A DNA stretch of 64,000 nt from Crocinitomicaceae bacterium (GCA_029252405.1 JAQXBM010000087.1:52736-116735); one strand, 5' to 3'; numbered from the stretch's first letter, positions 28,878-39,431 are shown. Numbers and translations: made by a program. Notes: a model not told the origin generated them from the sequence alone.

Positions 28878-30284
28878 ATGCAACGTATCATTTTTTGTAT
28901 AACTCTTCTAGTCCTTTCTTTCTCTGGATTGACTCAAACCGAACAAGACACCTTCAAGTTGAACCAATTTGGGGAAGATTTTCTCTGGGGAACTGCCTGC
29001 GCTGCTTATCAAATTGAGGGAGCTTGGAATGAAGGAGGGAAAGGACCTTCTATCTGGGACGATTTCACGCACAAAAAGGGAAATGTTCACAAGAATGAGA
29101 ATGGCGATCAAGGTGTAGATTTTTACAATCGATACAAGGAAGACATTGCGCTCAACAAGGAAATGGGATTTGAGGTCTTTCGCTTTTCTATCTCTTGGCC
29201 ACGTATTTTTCCGGATGGAACGGGCGAAGTAAATCCCGAAGGCGTTGCGTTTTACCACGCCGTTATTGATGAGTGTTTGAAGCAGGATATTCAACCATGG
29301 ATTACCTTGTATCATTGGGATTTGCCTTCAGCGTTGGAAGAAGAAGGTGGATGGACGAACAGAGAAATCGTGAAATGGTTCACGGATTACGTTGCATTTT
29401 GTGCTGAAGAATACGGAGACAAAGTCAAGAATTGGATGGTGATGAATGAACCCGCGGGGTTTGTGGGATTAGGATACATGCTTGGATATCACGCTCCAGG
29501 AAAAAAGGGAATTGATAAGTTCTTGAAGGCAACACATCACGTGTGTTTGTCAATGGCAAGTGCTGGGAAAATGCTCAAGTCAAAAGTGGAGAACGCGAAT
29601 GTTGGTTGCACCTTCAGTTGTTCGCAAGTTAAGCCATACAAAAGACTGGAAAAGCACAACAAAGCTGTTAAACGGATTGATGCCTTGCTCAACCGATTGT
29701 TTATTGAGCCATCATTCGGAATGGGCTATCCCTACGATGGATTTCCACGACTCAAACGCATCGAAAAGTTCTTTGAAGACGGAGACGAGGAACTCCTCAA
29801 ATTCGATTTTGATTTTATTGGGTTGCAGAATTACTTTCCAGTCGTGGCGAAGAATAGTTGGATTCCGATTATTCGAGCAAAGCAGGTTCCACCTAAGAAA
29901 CGCGATGTTCCCGTCAACGAAATGGGATTTGAGATCAACCCAGAAGGGATTTACCATATATTGAAGCAATTCTCAGAATACGAGGAAATCAAGAATATCA
30001 TCGTCACAGAAAACGGTGTTTGCGTGAAAGATTCATTGACAGAAAGCGGAGTGCATGATCGAGATCGCATCGAATTCTTTCAATCGTACCTCAAAAATAT
30101 TTACAAAGCGAAAAAAGAGGGAGCTCCAATTACAGGATATTTCGTCTGGAGTCTAACTGACAACTTCGAATGGAGTGAAGGTTACGAACCACGATTCGGA
30201 TTAGTTTACGTGAATTACCAAAACATGGAAAGAACCATGAAAGATTCCGGGAAATGGTTTAAGCAGGAGCTAAAGGACGATTAA
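28878..30284 (+). CDS. Secreted glycoside hydrolase family 1 beta-glucosidase-like enzyme
   Basis: Start refined to MQRIIFCITLLVLSFSGLTQ. 'FGEDFLWGTACAAYQIEGAWNEGGKGPSIWDDF', acid/base 'MNEP', nucleophile 'VTENG', 'DNFEWSEGYEPRFGLVYV'. Confidence 0.96.
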   Translation: MQRIIFCITLLVLSFSGLTQTEQDTFKLNQFGEDFLWGTACAAYQIEGAWNEGGKGPSIWDDFTHKKGNVHKNENGDQGVDFYNRYKEDIALNKEMGFEVFRFSISWPRIFPDGTGEVNPEGVAFYHAVIDECLKQDIQPWITLYHWDLPSALEEEGGWTNREIVKWFTDYVAFCAEEYGDKVKNWMVMNEPAGFVGLGYMLGYHAPGKKGIDKFLKATHHVCLSMASAGKMLKSKVENANVGCTFSCSQVKPYKRLEKHNKAVKRIDALLNRLFIEPSFGMGYPYDGFPRLKRIEKFFEDGDEELLKFDFDFIGLQNYFPVVAKNSWIPIIRAKQVPPKKRDVPVNEMGFEINPEGIYHILKQFSEYEEIKNIIVTENGVCVKDSLTESGVHDRDRIEFFQSYLKNIYKAKKEGAPITGYFVWSLTDNFEWSEGYEPRFGLVYVNYQNMERTMKDSGKWFKQELKDD

Positions 30285-30561
30285 GTCCGAACTTTCGGTT
30301 TTCATATTGTTGATTCATAGTGATTAAGCAGGTTTGTTGCGCATAAGTCCTGAATCGACACAAAACACAGTTTAATTTTAGGATTGATTTCAGGCGCGAA
30401 AACCCGCATCTTTTGCCTTGGTTGCAACAGGTATTTTTACGGAGTACCCCATACTATTTTACGACAAAAGATTTACAAATTTCAGCAGGAGCAAAGGGCA
30501 AAAATATAGATAGAAAGTATTGATTTAGTAATTAGGTTTGAATGAATTAAAACAAATTATT

Positions 30562-33500
30562 ATGAAAAAAAATCTATCACTTTTAATTACTGTCCTGATA
30601 ATCTGCTTTCAGGCTAGCGCGCAGATACCTGCGCCCCCGACCTATTCCGGAACAACCACGATTTGTACCGGTCAAAACACCACAATAACCGCAATTGGTG
30701 AAGGTGGTGCAACCTTCGCTTGGTGGGATGCCCCAACTGGAGGGAACCTTCTTTCCTCAGTATCGTCTTATACTACTCTTGTATTTGGTGCTTCTGGGAC
30801 GTACAATTATTATGTTGATCAAACGAATAATGGCTTCGTGAGTTCAAGAACTCACGTAATTGTAACTGTAAACTTAACTCCAGTAATATCTGTTTCTGGT
30901 TTTCCTTTATCAATGTGTATTGGGCAATCATCAGATTTAACGGCTTCTGGTGCTGATACATATCAATGGACACCAGTCGGTTTAACAGGTACTACAATTA
31001 CAGTTTCGCCAGTAGCAACGTCAACTTATTCAGTAATTGGAAACACTCTAGGGTGTGTATCAAATACCGCAAACATTACGGTTACGGTATTTGATATCAA
31101 CGCAATTACGGATAAAACGATTTGTGATGGCACAAGTACAACACTTGCGACATCAGGTGCGGATACTTATGTATGGAACCCTGGAGGATTAACAGGAAGC
31201 TCAATTGTAGTTTCACCTTCAACAACAACGACGTATACTGTGACTGGAACACAATCAGCTACTGGATGCACTTCAACGGAGACTGTGACGGTAAATGTCA
31301 ATCCTTCTCCCGTTTTACCTACTGTAACTCCTGATTTTTCGATCACTTCAGGTGAAACAGCAACTTTGACAGCTTCAGAACCAATTTCAACTACATACAG
31401 TTGGTCAACAAATTTTGGTAACTATGGATCGTTAACTGGTCCAACGGTAATTGTTAAACCAACAACTACTACCACTTATTCTGTTGTGAGCAAAACGGCT
31501 TTAAATTGTTCTTCTCCTCCTTCTCCGATTGTGGTGACAGTAAATCAAATCCCTGAAGGATTAGGAACTACGGCAATTTGTGGAGGAAGTTCAACCACGC
31601 TTACGGCAATTGGTGGAGGACCTTTCACATGGTACAATGCTCAAACAGGCGGAACCTTACTTTTTACAGGTGCTGCATATACGACTCCTCCATTGTCGAC
31701 CAGTGCTTCATATTGGGTTTCTGATAACGGAAGTCCAAGGAAAGAGTACAAAGTATTCGTTTTTGAAGGAGCTACGAATGTGACATCATCGCCAAGCTCA
31801 GTATGTCCAGGATCTAGTTCTAACTTAAGTGCTGATGTGGTGGGTGGTCAAATTAATTGGTTCACTGCGCCAACAGGAGGAACTTCTATTGGCACAACTT
31901 TTAGTGGTTCAAATCTTACGGTAACACCAGGAACGACAACAACCTATTACGCTGAAGGACAAAGTGGTCAAGGTACTACTACGTTCAACTATACTGGAGG
32001 TCTTCAAACATGGACAGTTCCAGATGGAGTTACTTCTGTTGAAATTGACGCTTATGGGGCAGACGGCGGTAACGATTATGGATCTGGAGGAACTGGAACA
32101 GGAGGTAATGGCGGTCGAGTTCAAGCAACGCTAAATGTTACGCCTGGAGAAGTATTGAATATTTATGTCGGTAAAAGAGGTGTAAGCCAATACAATGGAC
32201 CAGCTACATTTAATGGTGGTGGAAGTGGTTCTTCGTCAGGTGGTGGAGCTAGTGACATCAGAATTGGTGGCACGGCTTTAACCGATAGAGTAATTGTTGC
32301 TGGCGGTGGTGGCGGCGCTGAGATTTGTTGTAATGATTTCGGTGTTGGTGGCGTCGGCGGCGGTTTAGTCGGCGGAAATGCTACTGGTACTGGCACCCTT
32401 TCTCAAAAAGGAAAAGGTGGTTCTCAAACCAGTGGTGGCGGAGCCGGATATCAACCTAGTTCCCACGGTGGGTGGGGATATGGAGGTGGCGGTACCATCT
32501 ATGCTTCTGGTGGAGGCGGTGGCTGGTATGGCGGCGGCGGCGCAAGCGATATTCGCGGCGGTGGCGGCGGAAGCAGCTACACAGATCCTTCTAGAACGCA
32601 CAATGTCATTCACGATCAAGGAGTTCGTGATGGTTTCGGTCTAGTATATGTGCGTTACGGTAGTTCATGCACAGCTGCGCGTGTACCTGTTACAGTTACA
32701 GTGATTAATGATGTTGCTGCACCAGTTGCTGATGTAGCTTCGTTATCAAATGTAACGGATCAATGTTCAGTTGCGACTTTAACAGCTCCAACTGCGACAG
32801 ATAACTGTGCTGGACCAATAACAGCAACAAATAATGCGACATTCCCAATTACAGCTCAAGGAACGACAATGGTTACTTGGACTTACGACGATGGAAACGG
32901 TAACACCTCAACTCAATCGCAAAATGTTGTGATTGCCGATGTCACTGCACCTGTTGCGGATGCCGCTTCTTTGTCTAATGTTACTGCTGAATGTTCAGTT
33001 GCAACGTTGTCAGCGCCAACAGCGACAGACAACTGTGTGGGATCAATTACAGCAACGCACAATGCTACATTACCGATTACCACTCAAGGAACTACAATGG
33101 TTACTTGGACGTATGATGATGGACACGGAAATACTTCAACACAAACACAGAACGTTGTAATTAATGATATTACTGCGCCAATAGCAGATCTAGCTTCGCT
33201 ATCAACTATTACGGATGAATGTTCAGTTTCAGCTTTAACAGCTCCAACTGCCACAGACAATTGTGTGGGATCAATTACAGCAACGCACAATGCAAGCTTA
33301 CCGATTACAACTCAAGGAACAACTGTGGTTACTTGGACGTATGATGACGGACACGGTAATGTTTCAACTCAAACACAAGATGTTGTGATTAATGATGTTA
33401 CTACGCCAGTTGCGGACCTACTTTCGTTATCAACTATTACAGATGATTGTTCAGTTGCAACGTTAACGGCACCTACAGCCACTGACAACTGTTCTGGATC

Positions 33501-34767
33501 GTTAACAGGATCGCACAATGTGAGCTTGCCAATAACAGCCCAAGGGACAACAGTGGTTACTTGGACATACAATGATGGAAATGGTAACACATCCACTCAA
33601 CTACAGAATGTAGTGATTACGGATGTGATCTCACCAGTTGCGGACTTAGCCTTACTGGCGGATGTTACTTCGGAATGTTCAGTTGCAACTTTAACAGCTC
33701 CAACAGCAACAGATAACTGTGTAGGGTCAATTGCAGGAACGCACAACGCGACATTGCCGATTACAACTCAAGGGACAACGGTGGTCACTTGGACGTACGA
33801 CGATGGAAACGGTAACTCCTCAACTCAAGCGCAAAATGTTGTCATTGCTGATGTTACTGCGCCTGTTGGAGATGTCGCTACTTTGGCAGATGTTACAGAA
33901 GAATGTTCAGTTGTGACTTTAACAGCTCCAACAGCGACAGATAACTGTGCTGGATCAATAGCAGGAACGCACAATGCGACCTTGCCAATTACTAGTCAGG
34001 GGACAACAGTTGTCACTTGGACGTATGACGATGGAAACGGTAATACCTCAACTCAACTGCAAAATGTTGTAGTGGCAGATGTTACTGCACCAGTTGCAGA
34101 TGTTGCGACTTTAGCAGATGTTACAGATTGTTTTGAAGCGACAGCAACAGCGCCAACAGCAACAGATAACTGTACAGGAGCCTCAGTTGGAACGCCAGAT
34201 GTTTCCTTCCCGATCACAACTCCTGGGACAACAGTTGTTACTTGGACATATGATGATGGAAATGGAAATACATCGACCCAAACACAAAATGTTATTGTGA
34301 ACTCAGTTGATAATAATATCACTCAATCTGGAAGCTTGTTAACGGCTGATGCGAGCGGAGCGTCTTACCAATGGTTAGATTGTGACAATGGTAATGCTAT
34401 CATTTCTGGTGAAACAAATCAATCATATTCGCCAATGGTGACAGGTAACTTTGCTGTGGAGGTGACTGAAAACGGATGCATAGATACTTCGGCTTGTTTC
34501 CTTGTTGATTTCACTGGGATTGATGACTTAACATCAGCCAAGTTGACACTTTATCCAAACCCTTCAAATGATGGATACGTTAACATTCAATTCGAAGGAA
34601 CAATATCAGCAGTCCTATTATACGATATGTTAGGTAGAGTTATTGAAGTTCCTTTTAATGTTGAACAAGGATTACTTGATGCTTCATCATTGGAGGCTGG
34701 AAAATACATGCTCAGCATTAACTCGAATGAAGGAACATTTATGGCACAATTGATAATTGTAAAATAG
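30562..34767 (+). CDS. Large adhesin: Ig-like region, Gly-rich domain, seven HYR-like repeats, T9SS type A domain
   Basis: Signal peptide MKKNLSLLITVLIICFQASAQ; Gly-rich 'GRVQATLNVTPGEVLNIYVGKRG...GGGGGSSY'; HYR-like repeats; 'LTLYPNPSNDGYVNIQFEG...LEAGKYMLSINSNEGTFMAQLIIVK'. Confidence 0.92.
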   Translation: MKKNLSLLITVLIICFQASAQIPAPPTYSGTTTICTGQNTTITAIGEGGATFAWWDAPTGGNLLSSVSSYTTLVFGASGTYNYYVDQTNNGFVSSRTHVIVTVNLTPVISVSGFPLSMCIGQSSDLTASGADTYQWTPVGLTGTTITVSPVATSTYSVIGNTLGCVSNTANITVTVFDINAITDKTICDGTSTTLATSGADTYVWNPGGLTGSSIVVSPSTTTTYTVTGTQSATGCTSTETVTVNVNPSPVLPTVTPDFSITSGETATLTASEPISTTYSWSTNFGNYGSLTGPTVIVKPTTTTTYSVVSKTALNCSSPPSPIVVTVNQIPEGLGTTAICGGSSTTLTAIGGGPFTWYNAQTGGTLLFTGAAYTTPPLSTSASYWVSDNGSPRKEYKVFVFEGATNVTSSPSSVCPGSSSNLSADVVGGQINWFTAPTGGTSIGTTFSGSNLTVTPGTTTTYYAEGQSGQGTTTFNYTGGLQTWTVPDGVTSVEIDAYGADGGNDYGSGGTGTGGNGGRVQATLNVTPGEVLNIYVGKRGVSQYNGPATFNGGGSGSSSGGGASDIRIGGTALTDRVIVAGGGGGAEICCNDFGVGGVGGGLVGGNATGTGTLSQKGKGGSQTSGGGAGYQPSSHGGWGYGGGGTIYASGGGGGWYGGGGASDIRGGGGGSSYTDPSRTHNVIHDQGVRDGFGLVYVRYGSSCTAARVPVTVTVINDVAAPVADVASLSNVTDQCSVATLTAPTATDNCAGPITATNNATFPITAQGTTMVTWTYDDGNGNTSTQSQNVVIADVTAPVADAASLSNVTAECSVATLSAPTATDNCVGSITATHNATLPITTQGTTMVTWTYDDGHGNTSTQTQNVVINDITAPIADLASLSTITDECSVSALTAPTATDNCVGSITATHNASLPITTQGTTVVTWTYDDGHGNVSTQTQDVVINDVTTPVADLLSLSTITDDCSVATLTAPTATDNCSGSLTGSHNVSLPITAQGTTVVTWTYNDGNGNTSTQLQNVVITDVISPVADLALLADVTSECSVATLTAPTATDNCVGSIAGTHNATLPITTQGTTVVTWTYDDGNGNSSTQAQNVVIADVTAPVGDVATLADVTEECSVVTLTAPTATDNCAGSIAGTHNATLPITSQGTTVVTWTYDDGNGNTSTQLQNVVVADVTAPVADVATLADVTDCFEATATAPTATDNCTGASVGTPDVSFPITTPGTTVVTWTYDDGNGNTSTQTQNVIVNSVDNNITQSGSLLTADASGASYQWLDCDNGNAIISGETNQSYSPMVTGNFAVEVTENGCIDTSACFLVDFTGIDDLTSAKLTLYPNPSNDGYVNIQFEGTISAVLLYDMLGRVIEVPFNVEQGLLDASSLEAGKYMLSINSNEGTFMAQLIIVK
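32710..34305 (+). repeat. Seven HYR-like repeats of 76 codons (228 bp)
   Basis: 'DVTAPVADxASLSxVTxECSVATLTAPTATDNCxGSIxxTHNATLPITTQGTTVVTWTYDDGNGNTSTQxQNVVI'. Starts at 32710, 32938 and 34078 fit an exact 228-bp register. Confidence 0.92.
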
Positions 34768-34824
34768 CGTAGAGATTGAGTCTTCCAGAAAAAGGTTGAT
34801 AGATTGATACGATACGTTTAATTG

Positions 34825-34856
34825 AAACCTGTGGAGTTCGCTTCACAGGTTTTTTG
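34825..34856 (+). terminator. Rho-independent terminator
   Basis: AAACCTGTG-gagttcgctt-CACAGGTTTTTT. Confidence 0.85.
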
Positions 34857-34922
34857 ATTGATCCAAATGGCGCATCGTGCAAAAAGGTGTACCAGAGACT
34901 CAAGGAATGGTGTATTTGATCA

Positions 34923-35438
34923 TCACCCTTTAAACCACCCGCTGTATTTCACATAATTATTCGCGATTCGCATCACTTCTCCTTCAAACAATTCAGGTGA
35001 AATATCTTTAACTTTCTTCGCTGGAACTCCGGCATAAATAGATCCAGCTTCAACACGAGTACCTTCCAACAATACGGCACCTGCGGCAATAATTGATCCC
35101 GATTCAATGTAACAGTTATCCATCACAATGGAACCCATGCCAATGAGCACATTATCTTCCACCGTGCAGCCATGAACGAGTGCATTGTGTCCGACCGAAA
35201 CGTTGTTACCCAAAGTCGTTTTGGTTTTTTCGAAGGTTGCATGAAGAACTGCCCCATCCTGAATATTGACCTTGTTCCCAAGTCGAATGGAATTTACATC
35301 TCCCCGAATAACGGCATTGAACCAAACGGAACATTGATCGCCCATTTCAACATCGCCAACAATGGTCGCATTTTCTGCAAACCAGCAATCCTCGCCGTGT
35401 TTAGGATTGAAACCTCTACATTCTTTGATTAATGCCAT
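34923..35438 (-). CDS. Gamma-carbonic anhydrase-like left-handed beta-helix protein
   Basis: 'FAENATIVGDVEMGDQCSVWFNAVIRGDVNSIRLGNKVNIQDGAVLH...VSVGHNALVHGCTVEDNVLIGMGSIVMD'. Confidence 0.93.
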   Translation of the reverse strand: MALIKECRGFNPKHGEDCWFAENATIVGDVEMGDQCSVWFNAVIRGDVNSIRLGNKVNIQDGAVLHATFEKTKTTLGNNVSVGHNALVHGCTVEDNVLIGMGSIVMDNCYIESGSIIAAGAVLLEGTRVEAGSIYAGVPAKKVKDISPELFEGEVMRIANNYVKYSGWFKG

Positions 35439-35673
35439 ATTTCTGTTTTTCGACTTTGAATTTAGCACGATTTACAGGAACAACAACAAAATACAATCTT
35501 GAATGATACATTTTGAAATACAGTATACGTAAAAACCAATTCCAGAGACGGTTTAGCTAGTGCTACCCATTCAACAAATGTGTTTTCTAATTAAAAAACG
35601 GTTAAAGGATTAACATTGAGTTAATGTTTACTTAATACTAAGGTAGAAATTCAGTACCTTGTAAGTCTGAACT

Positions 35674-37917
35674 ATGAGAAATTACTGTCTTTTACAAAGA
35701 GTGCAGCCACGCATGAAATCGCGTAAAGTGTCTTTCCTTGAGCGCATTATGTTGATGTCATTCTTGAGTTGTATCTACCTAACATCTTACTCTCAAGTTG
35801 ATCACTGGGAAACGGTGGTCTATGAAACGGACACATGGAGGTATTTAGTTCCATCAAGCGCTGTTCCGAGTTCTTGGAATACCATTGGGTTTAATGATGC
35901 TTCATGGTCTTCTGGTCAAGGTGGATTTGGTTACGGCGATGGCGATGACAACACTACTTTCGGAACAACTGTTTCCTGTTTTCAACGAATCGTATTTAAC
36001 ATAACAGACGTTTCAGCAATTGATCAGGCGGTTTTTAACATGGACTACGACGATGCTTTTGTTGCCTATTTGAATGGAGTCGAAATCACAAGAGATAATA
36101 TTACAAGTGCGGGACAGCCTGCATGGAATCAGCCTTCAGATGGCTTGCACGAAGCTCAAATGTATCAGGGAGGATACCCGCTTCAATTGATAATAAGCTC
36201 GAACTTTGTTGCTTCAAACTTGGTCAATGGGCAGAACGTATTATGTGTGCAATCCCACAACCAATCTTCGACTTCCAGCGATATGAGCTCCCGTGCTTTT
36301 CTCTCATTGGGAATCAACAATACCTCGAGCGATTATGGCCCAACACCGCTATGGTTTGTTCCTCCTTTCGTTCTTTCTTCTTCTGATTTGCCAATCGTTG
36401 TCATCAATACAGCAGGCGGTGCGACAATTCCGAACGAACCAAAGATTGACGCAACAATGGGGATCATCTACAACGGTGAAGGCGTGATTAATTCTGTTTC
36501 TGATCCATTCAATGAGTTTGATGGGAACATTGGAATTGAAATTCGTGGGTCTTCCTCTTCGGGCTTTCCGAAAAAGCAGTGGGGGCTGGAAACGCGCGAT
36601 CCGTCAGGGAACAAAATGGATGTCAGTATTTTCGACATGGCATATGACAACGATTGGATCCTTCAAGCGCCATATTCAGATAAATCATTGATGCGAAATG
36701 TACTGACCTATAAAATGGGATGGGATACCGATCGCTATGCGCCACGAACGAAATTTTGTGAGGTTGTGCTCAATGGAGAATACCAGGGAGTGTATGTGTT
36801 CATGGAGAAAATCAAGCGTAAAGACGGCAAAGTCGGAATCGATGATGTCACTCCTCTAGATACTCAGGGCAATGGATTGACAGGTGATTACATCTTCAAA
36901 GTAGATAAATTAACTGCTGGTGGACAGGTAGCTTGGACGTCACCTTATCTCACATTTTCATCATTTAGCACGATTGATATTCAACTGCACGATCCGAAGC
37001 TAGATAGTTTGGTTCCTGTGCAACTTTCCTATTTACAAAACACCGTTACAGCATTCGAAACAGCGCTGATTTCGCCCAATTTTGCTGATCCAGTTTCTGG
37101 TTACGATCCATACATTGACAGAGGATCTTTTATTGATTTTATCCTGGTGAATGAATTTGGGAAAAACGTAGACGGGTATCGAATCAGCACATTCCTGCAC
37201 AAATTGCGATTAAGCGAAGGAGGTCAAATTGTCGCTGGTCCACTATGGGATTTTAACCTCGCCTTTGGAAATGCGAACTACTGTCAAGGAGGAAATACAG
37301 ACGGGTGGGAAATCGATTTTAACAGCTACTGTGGTGGCGGTTTAAACAACCCTTTTTGGTTTGAGCGCTTAACGCAGGATCCAAACTTCGCCAACGAAAT
37401 GAATTGCCGTTGGAGGGATTTGAGAGCTGGAAAATGGCACACCGATACCTTAATGGCTTACATCGACCAACAGGCGGCGATTTTAGATCAAGGGCAAGCA
37501 CGAAATTTTCAAAAGTGGCAGGTTCTTGGAACGTATTTGTGGCCGAACAATTTTGTTGGGAATACCTATGCTGAGGAGATTGCTTACTTGAAAACCTGGG
37601 TTACTGATCGCGCCAATTGGATGGATGCGAATATGTTTGGGAGTTGTTCGAACTGGTCTGTTGAGGAAATCCAAAGCACACAAGTGCGTGTTTTTCCTAA
37701 TCCTGCGGATAGTTACGTTCTGTTTGAGTTCACGGAACTCATTGGTGATGGCACACTCGAACTCTTCGATCACAGTGGAAAACTCGTTCAAACAACTTCA
37801 ATTCAAAACGCGTATCAAACGGAAATCGATCTGACGCAATTTGCGAATGGAGTGTACACATATCGAATTCACAACACCAAATTTCAACCGATTATCGGGA
37901 AACTAATTGTTCAATAA
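35674..37917 (+). CDS. CotH kinase-family secreted protein with T9SS type A domain
   Basis: 'FPKKQWGLETRDPSGNKMDVSIFDMAYDNDWILQAPYSDKSLMRNVLTYKM', 'GVYVFMEKIKRKDGKVGI', 'GPLWDFNLAFGN'; C-terminal 'VRVFPNPADSYVLFEF'. Confidence 0.92.
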   Translation: MRNYCLLQRVQPRMKSRKVSFLERIMLMSFLSCIYLTSYSQVDHWETVVYETDTWRYLVPSSAVPSSWNTIGFNDASWSSGQGGFGYGDGDDNTTFGTTVSCFQRIVFNITDVSAIDQAVFNMDYDDAFVAYLNGVEITRDNITSAGQPAWNQPSDGLHEAQMYQGGYPLQLIISSNFVASNLVNGQNVLCVQSHNQSSTSSDMSSRAFLSLGINNTSSDYGPTPLWFVPPFVLSSSDLPIVVINTAGGATIPNEPKIDATMGIIYNGEGVINSVSDPFNEFDGNIGIEIRGSSSSGFPKKQWGLETRDPSGNKMDVSIFDMAYDNDWILQAPYSDKSLMRNVLTYKMGWDTDRYAPRTKFCEVVLNGEYQGVYVFMEKIKRKDGKVGIDDVTPLDTQGNGLTGDYIFKVDKLTAGGQVAWTSPYLTFSSFSTIDIQLHDPKLDSLVPVQLSYLQNTVTAFETALISPNFADPVSGYDPYIDRGSFIDFILVNEFGKNVDGYRISTFLHKLRLSEGGQIVAGPLWDFNLAFGNANYCQGGNTDGWEIDFNSYCGGGLNNPFWFERLTQDPNFANEMNCRWRDLRAGKWHTDTLMAYIDQQAAILDQGQARNFQKWQVLGTYLWPNNFVGNTYAEEIAYLKTWVTDRANWMDANMFGSCSNWSVEEIQSTQVRVFPNPADSYVLFEFTELIGDGTLELFDHSGKLVQTTSIQNAYQTEIDLTQFANGVYTYRIHNTKFQPIIGKLIVQ

Positions 37918-37920
37918 GAA

Positions 37921-38721
37921 ATGATAAAAATTAACTACAGTTTACTTTTAGCCTGCTTTCTGCTAGTAGGTTTTAGTTCATGCAAGAAAATCGAAGGACC
38001 TGGCGGAACGTCGTCAATTAAAGGGAATTTGATGGGCAAAATCGCGCAGGGATCAGGCACACCAAAGTTTGAGGTGACGCACGTAACGATCACTCATGCG
38101 AACGGTGTCGATGGTTCAATCTTGGATAACAGCGATTATTTCCTACTGAATACACCGAATGGCGGGACGTACTATTACGTTTGGTTCGAGAATTCGAATT
38201 TCCCGGGGCAGGACCCAAATCTTTCGGGCAGAACGGCGATCAAAGTGACATACAGCAACAGTGAATCGAATGTGACCATTGCTACGAATACGGAAGCCGC
38301 GATTCAAAGTGCCGCAAGTGCCGATTTTACAGTTTCTAGGGTGGGAGACATCCTCACAATTACCAATACAGCTGTTGGCGAAGTTCCCGATGCTGATGAG
38401 GTAAATACACCATTCCTCGTCGATATTGCCACCCAAGGAGGGGGCGCAACTGGAGGTGCGAGTCTTTCTGGAGATGTGGCGATTGCAGATGAACGGATTT
38501 ACATCATTTACGGAGAAGAAGATTTCTACAGTGAGTCGGTTCGAACGGATGAAGACGGCAATTTTCAGTTCACTGGATTAACTCGTGGAGATTACCGTGT
38601 GTATGCCTTATCCCTTGATACCACGTCAGCGACAGTAGGAATGACACGCTCCGAATTGAGCGCTTCAATCACTGAAAAGAAACAGGTTGTGGATGCTGGA
38701 CAATTGAATATTATCAAATAA
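37921..38721 (+). CDS. Lipoprotein, carboxypeptidase-regulatory-like C-terminal part
   Basis: Lipobox 'LLVGFSSCKK'; 'RTDEDGNFQFTGLTRGDYRVYALSLD'. Begins 3 bp after the CotH stop. Confidence 0.8.
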   Translation: MIKINYSLLLACFLLVGFSSCKKIEGPGGTSSIKGNLMGKIAQGSGTPKFEVTHVTITHANGVDGSILDNSDYFLLNTPNGGTYYYVWFENSNFPGQDPNLSGRTAIKVTYSNSESNVTIATNTEAAIQSAASADFTVSRVGDILTITNTAVGEVPDADEVNTPFLVDIATQGGGATGGASLSGDVAIADERIYIIYGEEDFYSESVRTDEDGNFQFTGLTRGDYRVYALSLDTTSATVGMTRSELSASITEKKQVVDAGQLNIIK

Positions 38722-38726
38722 GTTCC

Positions 38727-39431
38727 ATGCCTCGCAATCGTTTATTTCTGGGTCTTTTTAGTTTGATGCTGACGACAGGTTTGTGGGCGCAGTCTGATTT
38801 TTCCTCATGGCTCAGCGCTGAAGTGAAATACGACATCAACAAAGATTGGACAGTTGGCTTGGAAGCGCAATCGCGGAATGATTTGCGTTCTGGGGGATTC
38901 AACACGACCTTTCTGTCACCGAGCGTTTCTTGGCAGCCGATGAAGCATTTTGAAACAGCTCTTTCCTATAGAATATCAAGCGTGCCTTATTCCAATTCAA
39001 CCACTAATCGAGTGGGCAAGCATCGAATTACTGCTGATTTCACTTTCCGCAAGATTGAGAGCTTAATTCTATCGAAAAAATCCAGATTAGGAATGTCGCT
39101 TCGCCTGCGCGGAACAACCGAGCATCAAGCCGAAGAACGAGTGGAAAACACCTTGAGATTGAAGCTTAAATTTCAATACAATTTACCAAAGACAAAACTC
39201 GACTTATTCGCTTCAACAGAAGTTTTTTACCGCTTCCAACGTGATTTGATTTATACCTTCTCAGAAGTTCAATCTGTGAGTGCAATCAACAAGTACCGTA
39301 TTAAACTCGGAGGAAGTTATCCAATAGGAGATCAACATGAAATCAAATTGTTTGCAATGCCTCAGTGGCGCTATCCAGATAAAGTGAATGAACTGGTATT
39401 TGGCTTGGGATATTCCTACCAAATCAACTAA
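38727..39431 (+). CDS. DUF2490-like outer-membrane beta-barrel protein
   Basis: 'DFSSWLSAEVKYDINKDWTVGLEAQSRNDLRSGGFNTTFLSPSVSWQPMKHFETALSYRIS...'. Confidence 0.82.
   Translation: MPRNRLFLGLFSLMLTTGLWAQSDFSSWLSAEVKYDINKDWTVGLEAQSRNDLRSGGFNTTFLSPSVSWQPMKHFETALSYRISSVPYSNSTTNRVGKHRITADFTFRKIESLILSKKSRLGMSLRLRGTTEHQAEERVENTLRLKLKFQYNLPKTKLDLFASTEVFYRFQRDLIYTFSEVQSVSAINKYRIKLGGSYPIGDQHEIKLFAMPQWRYPDKVNELVFGLGYSYQIN

Noticed and set aside
32163-32644. Ala/Pro-rich ORFs in other frames of the Gly-rich region
   Set aside because: GC-rich repetitive codons produce open alternative frames; no independent evidence.
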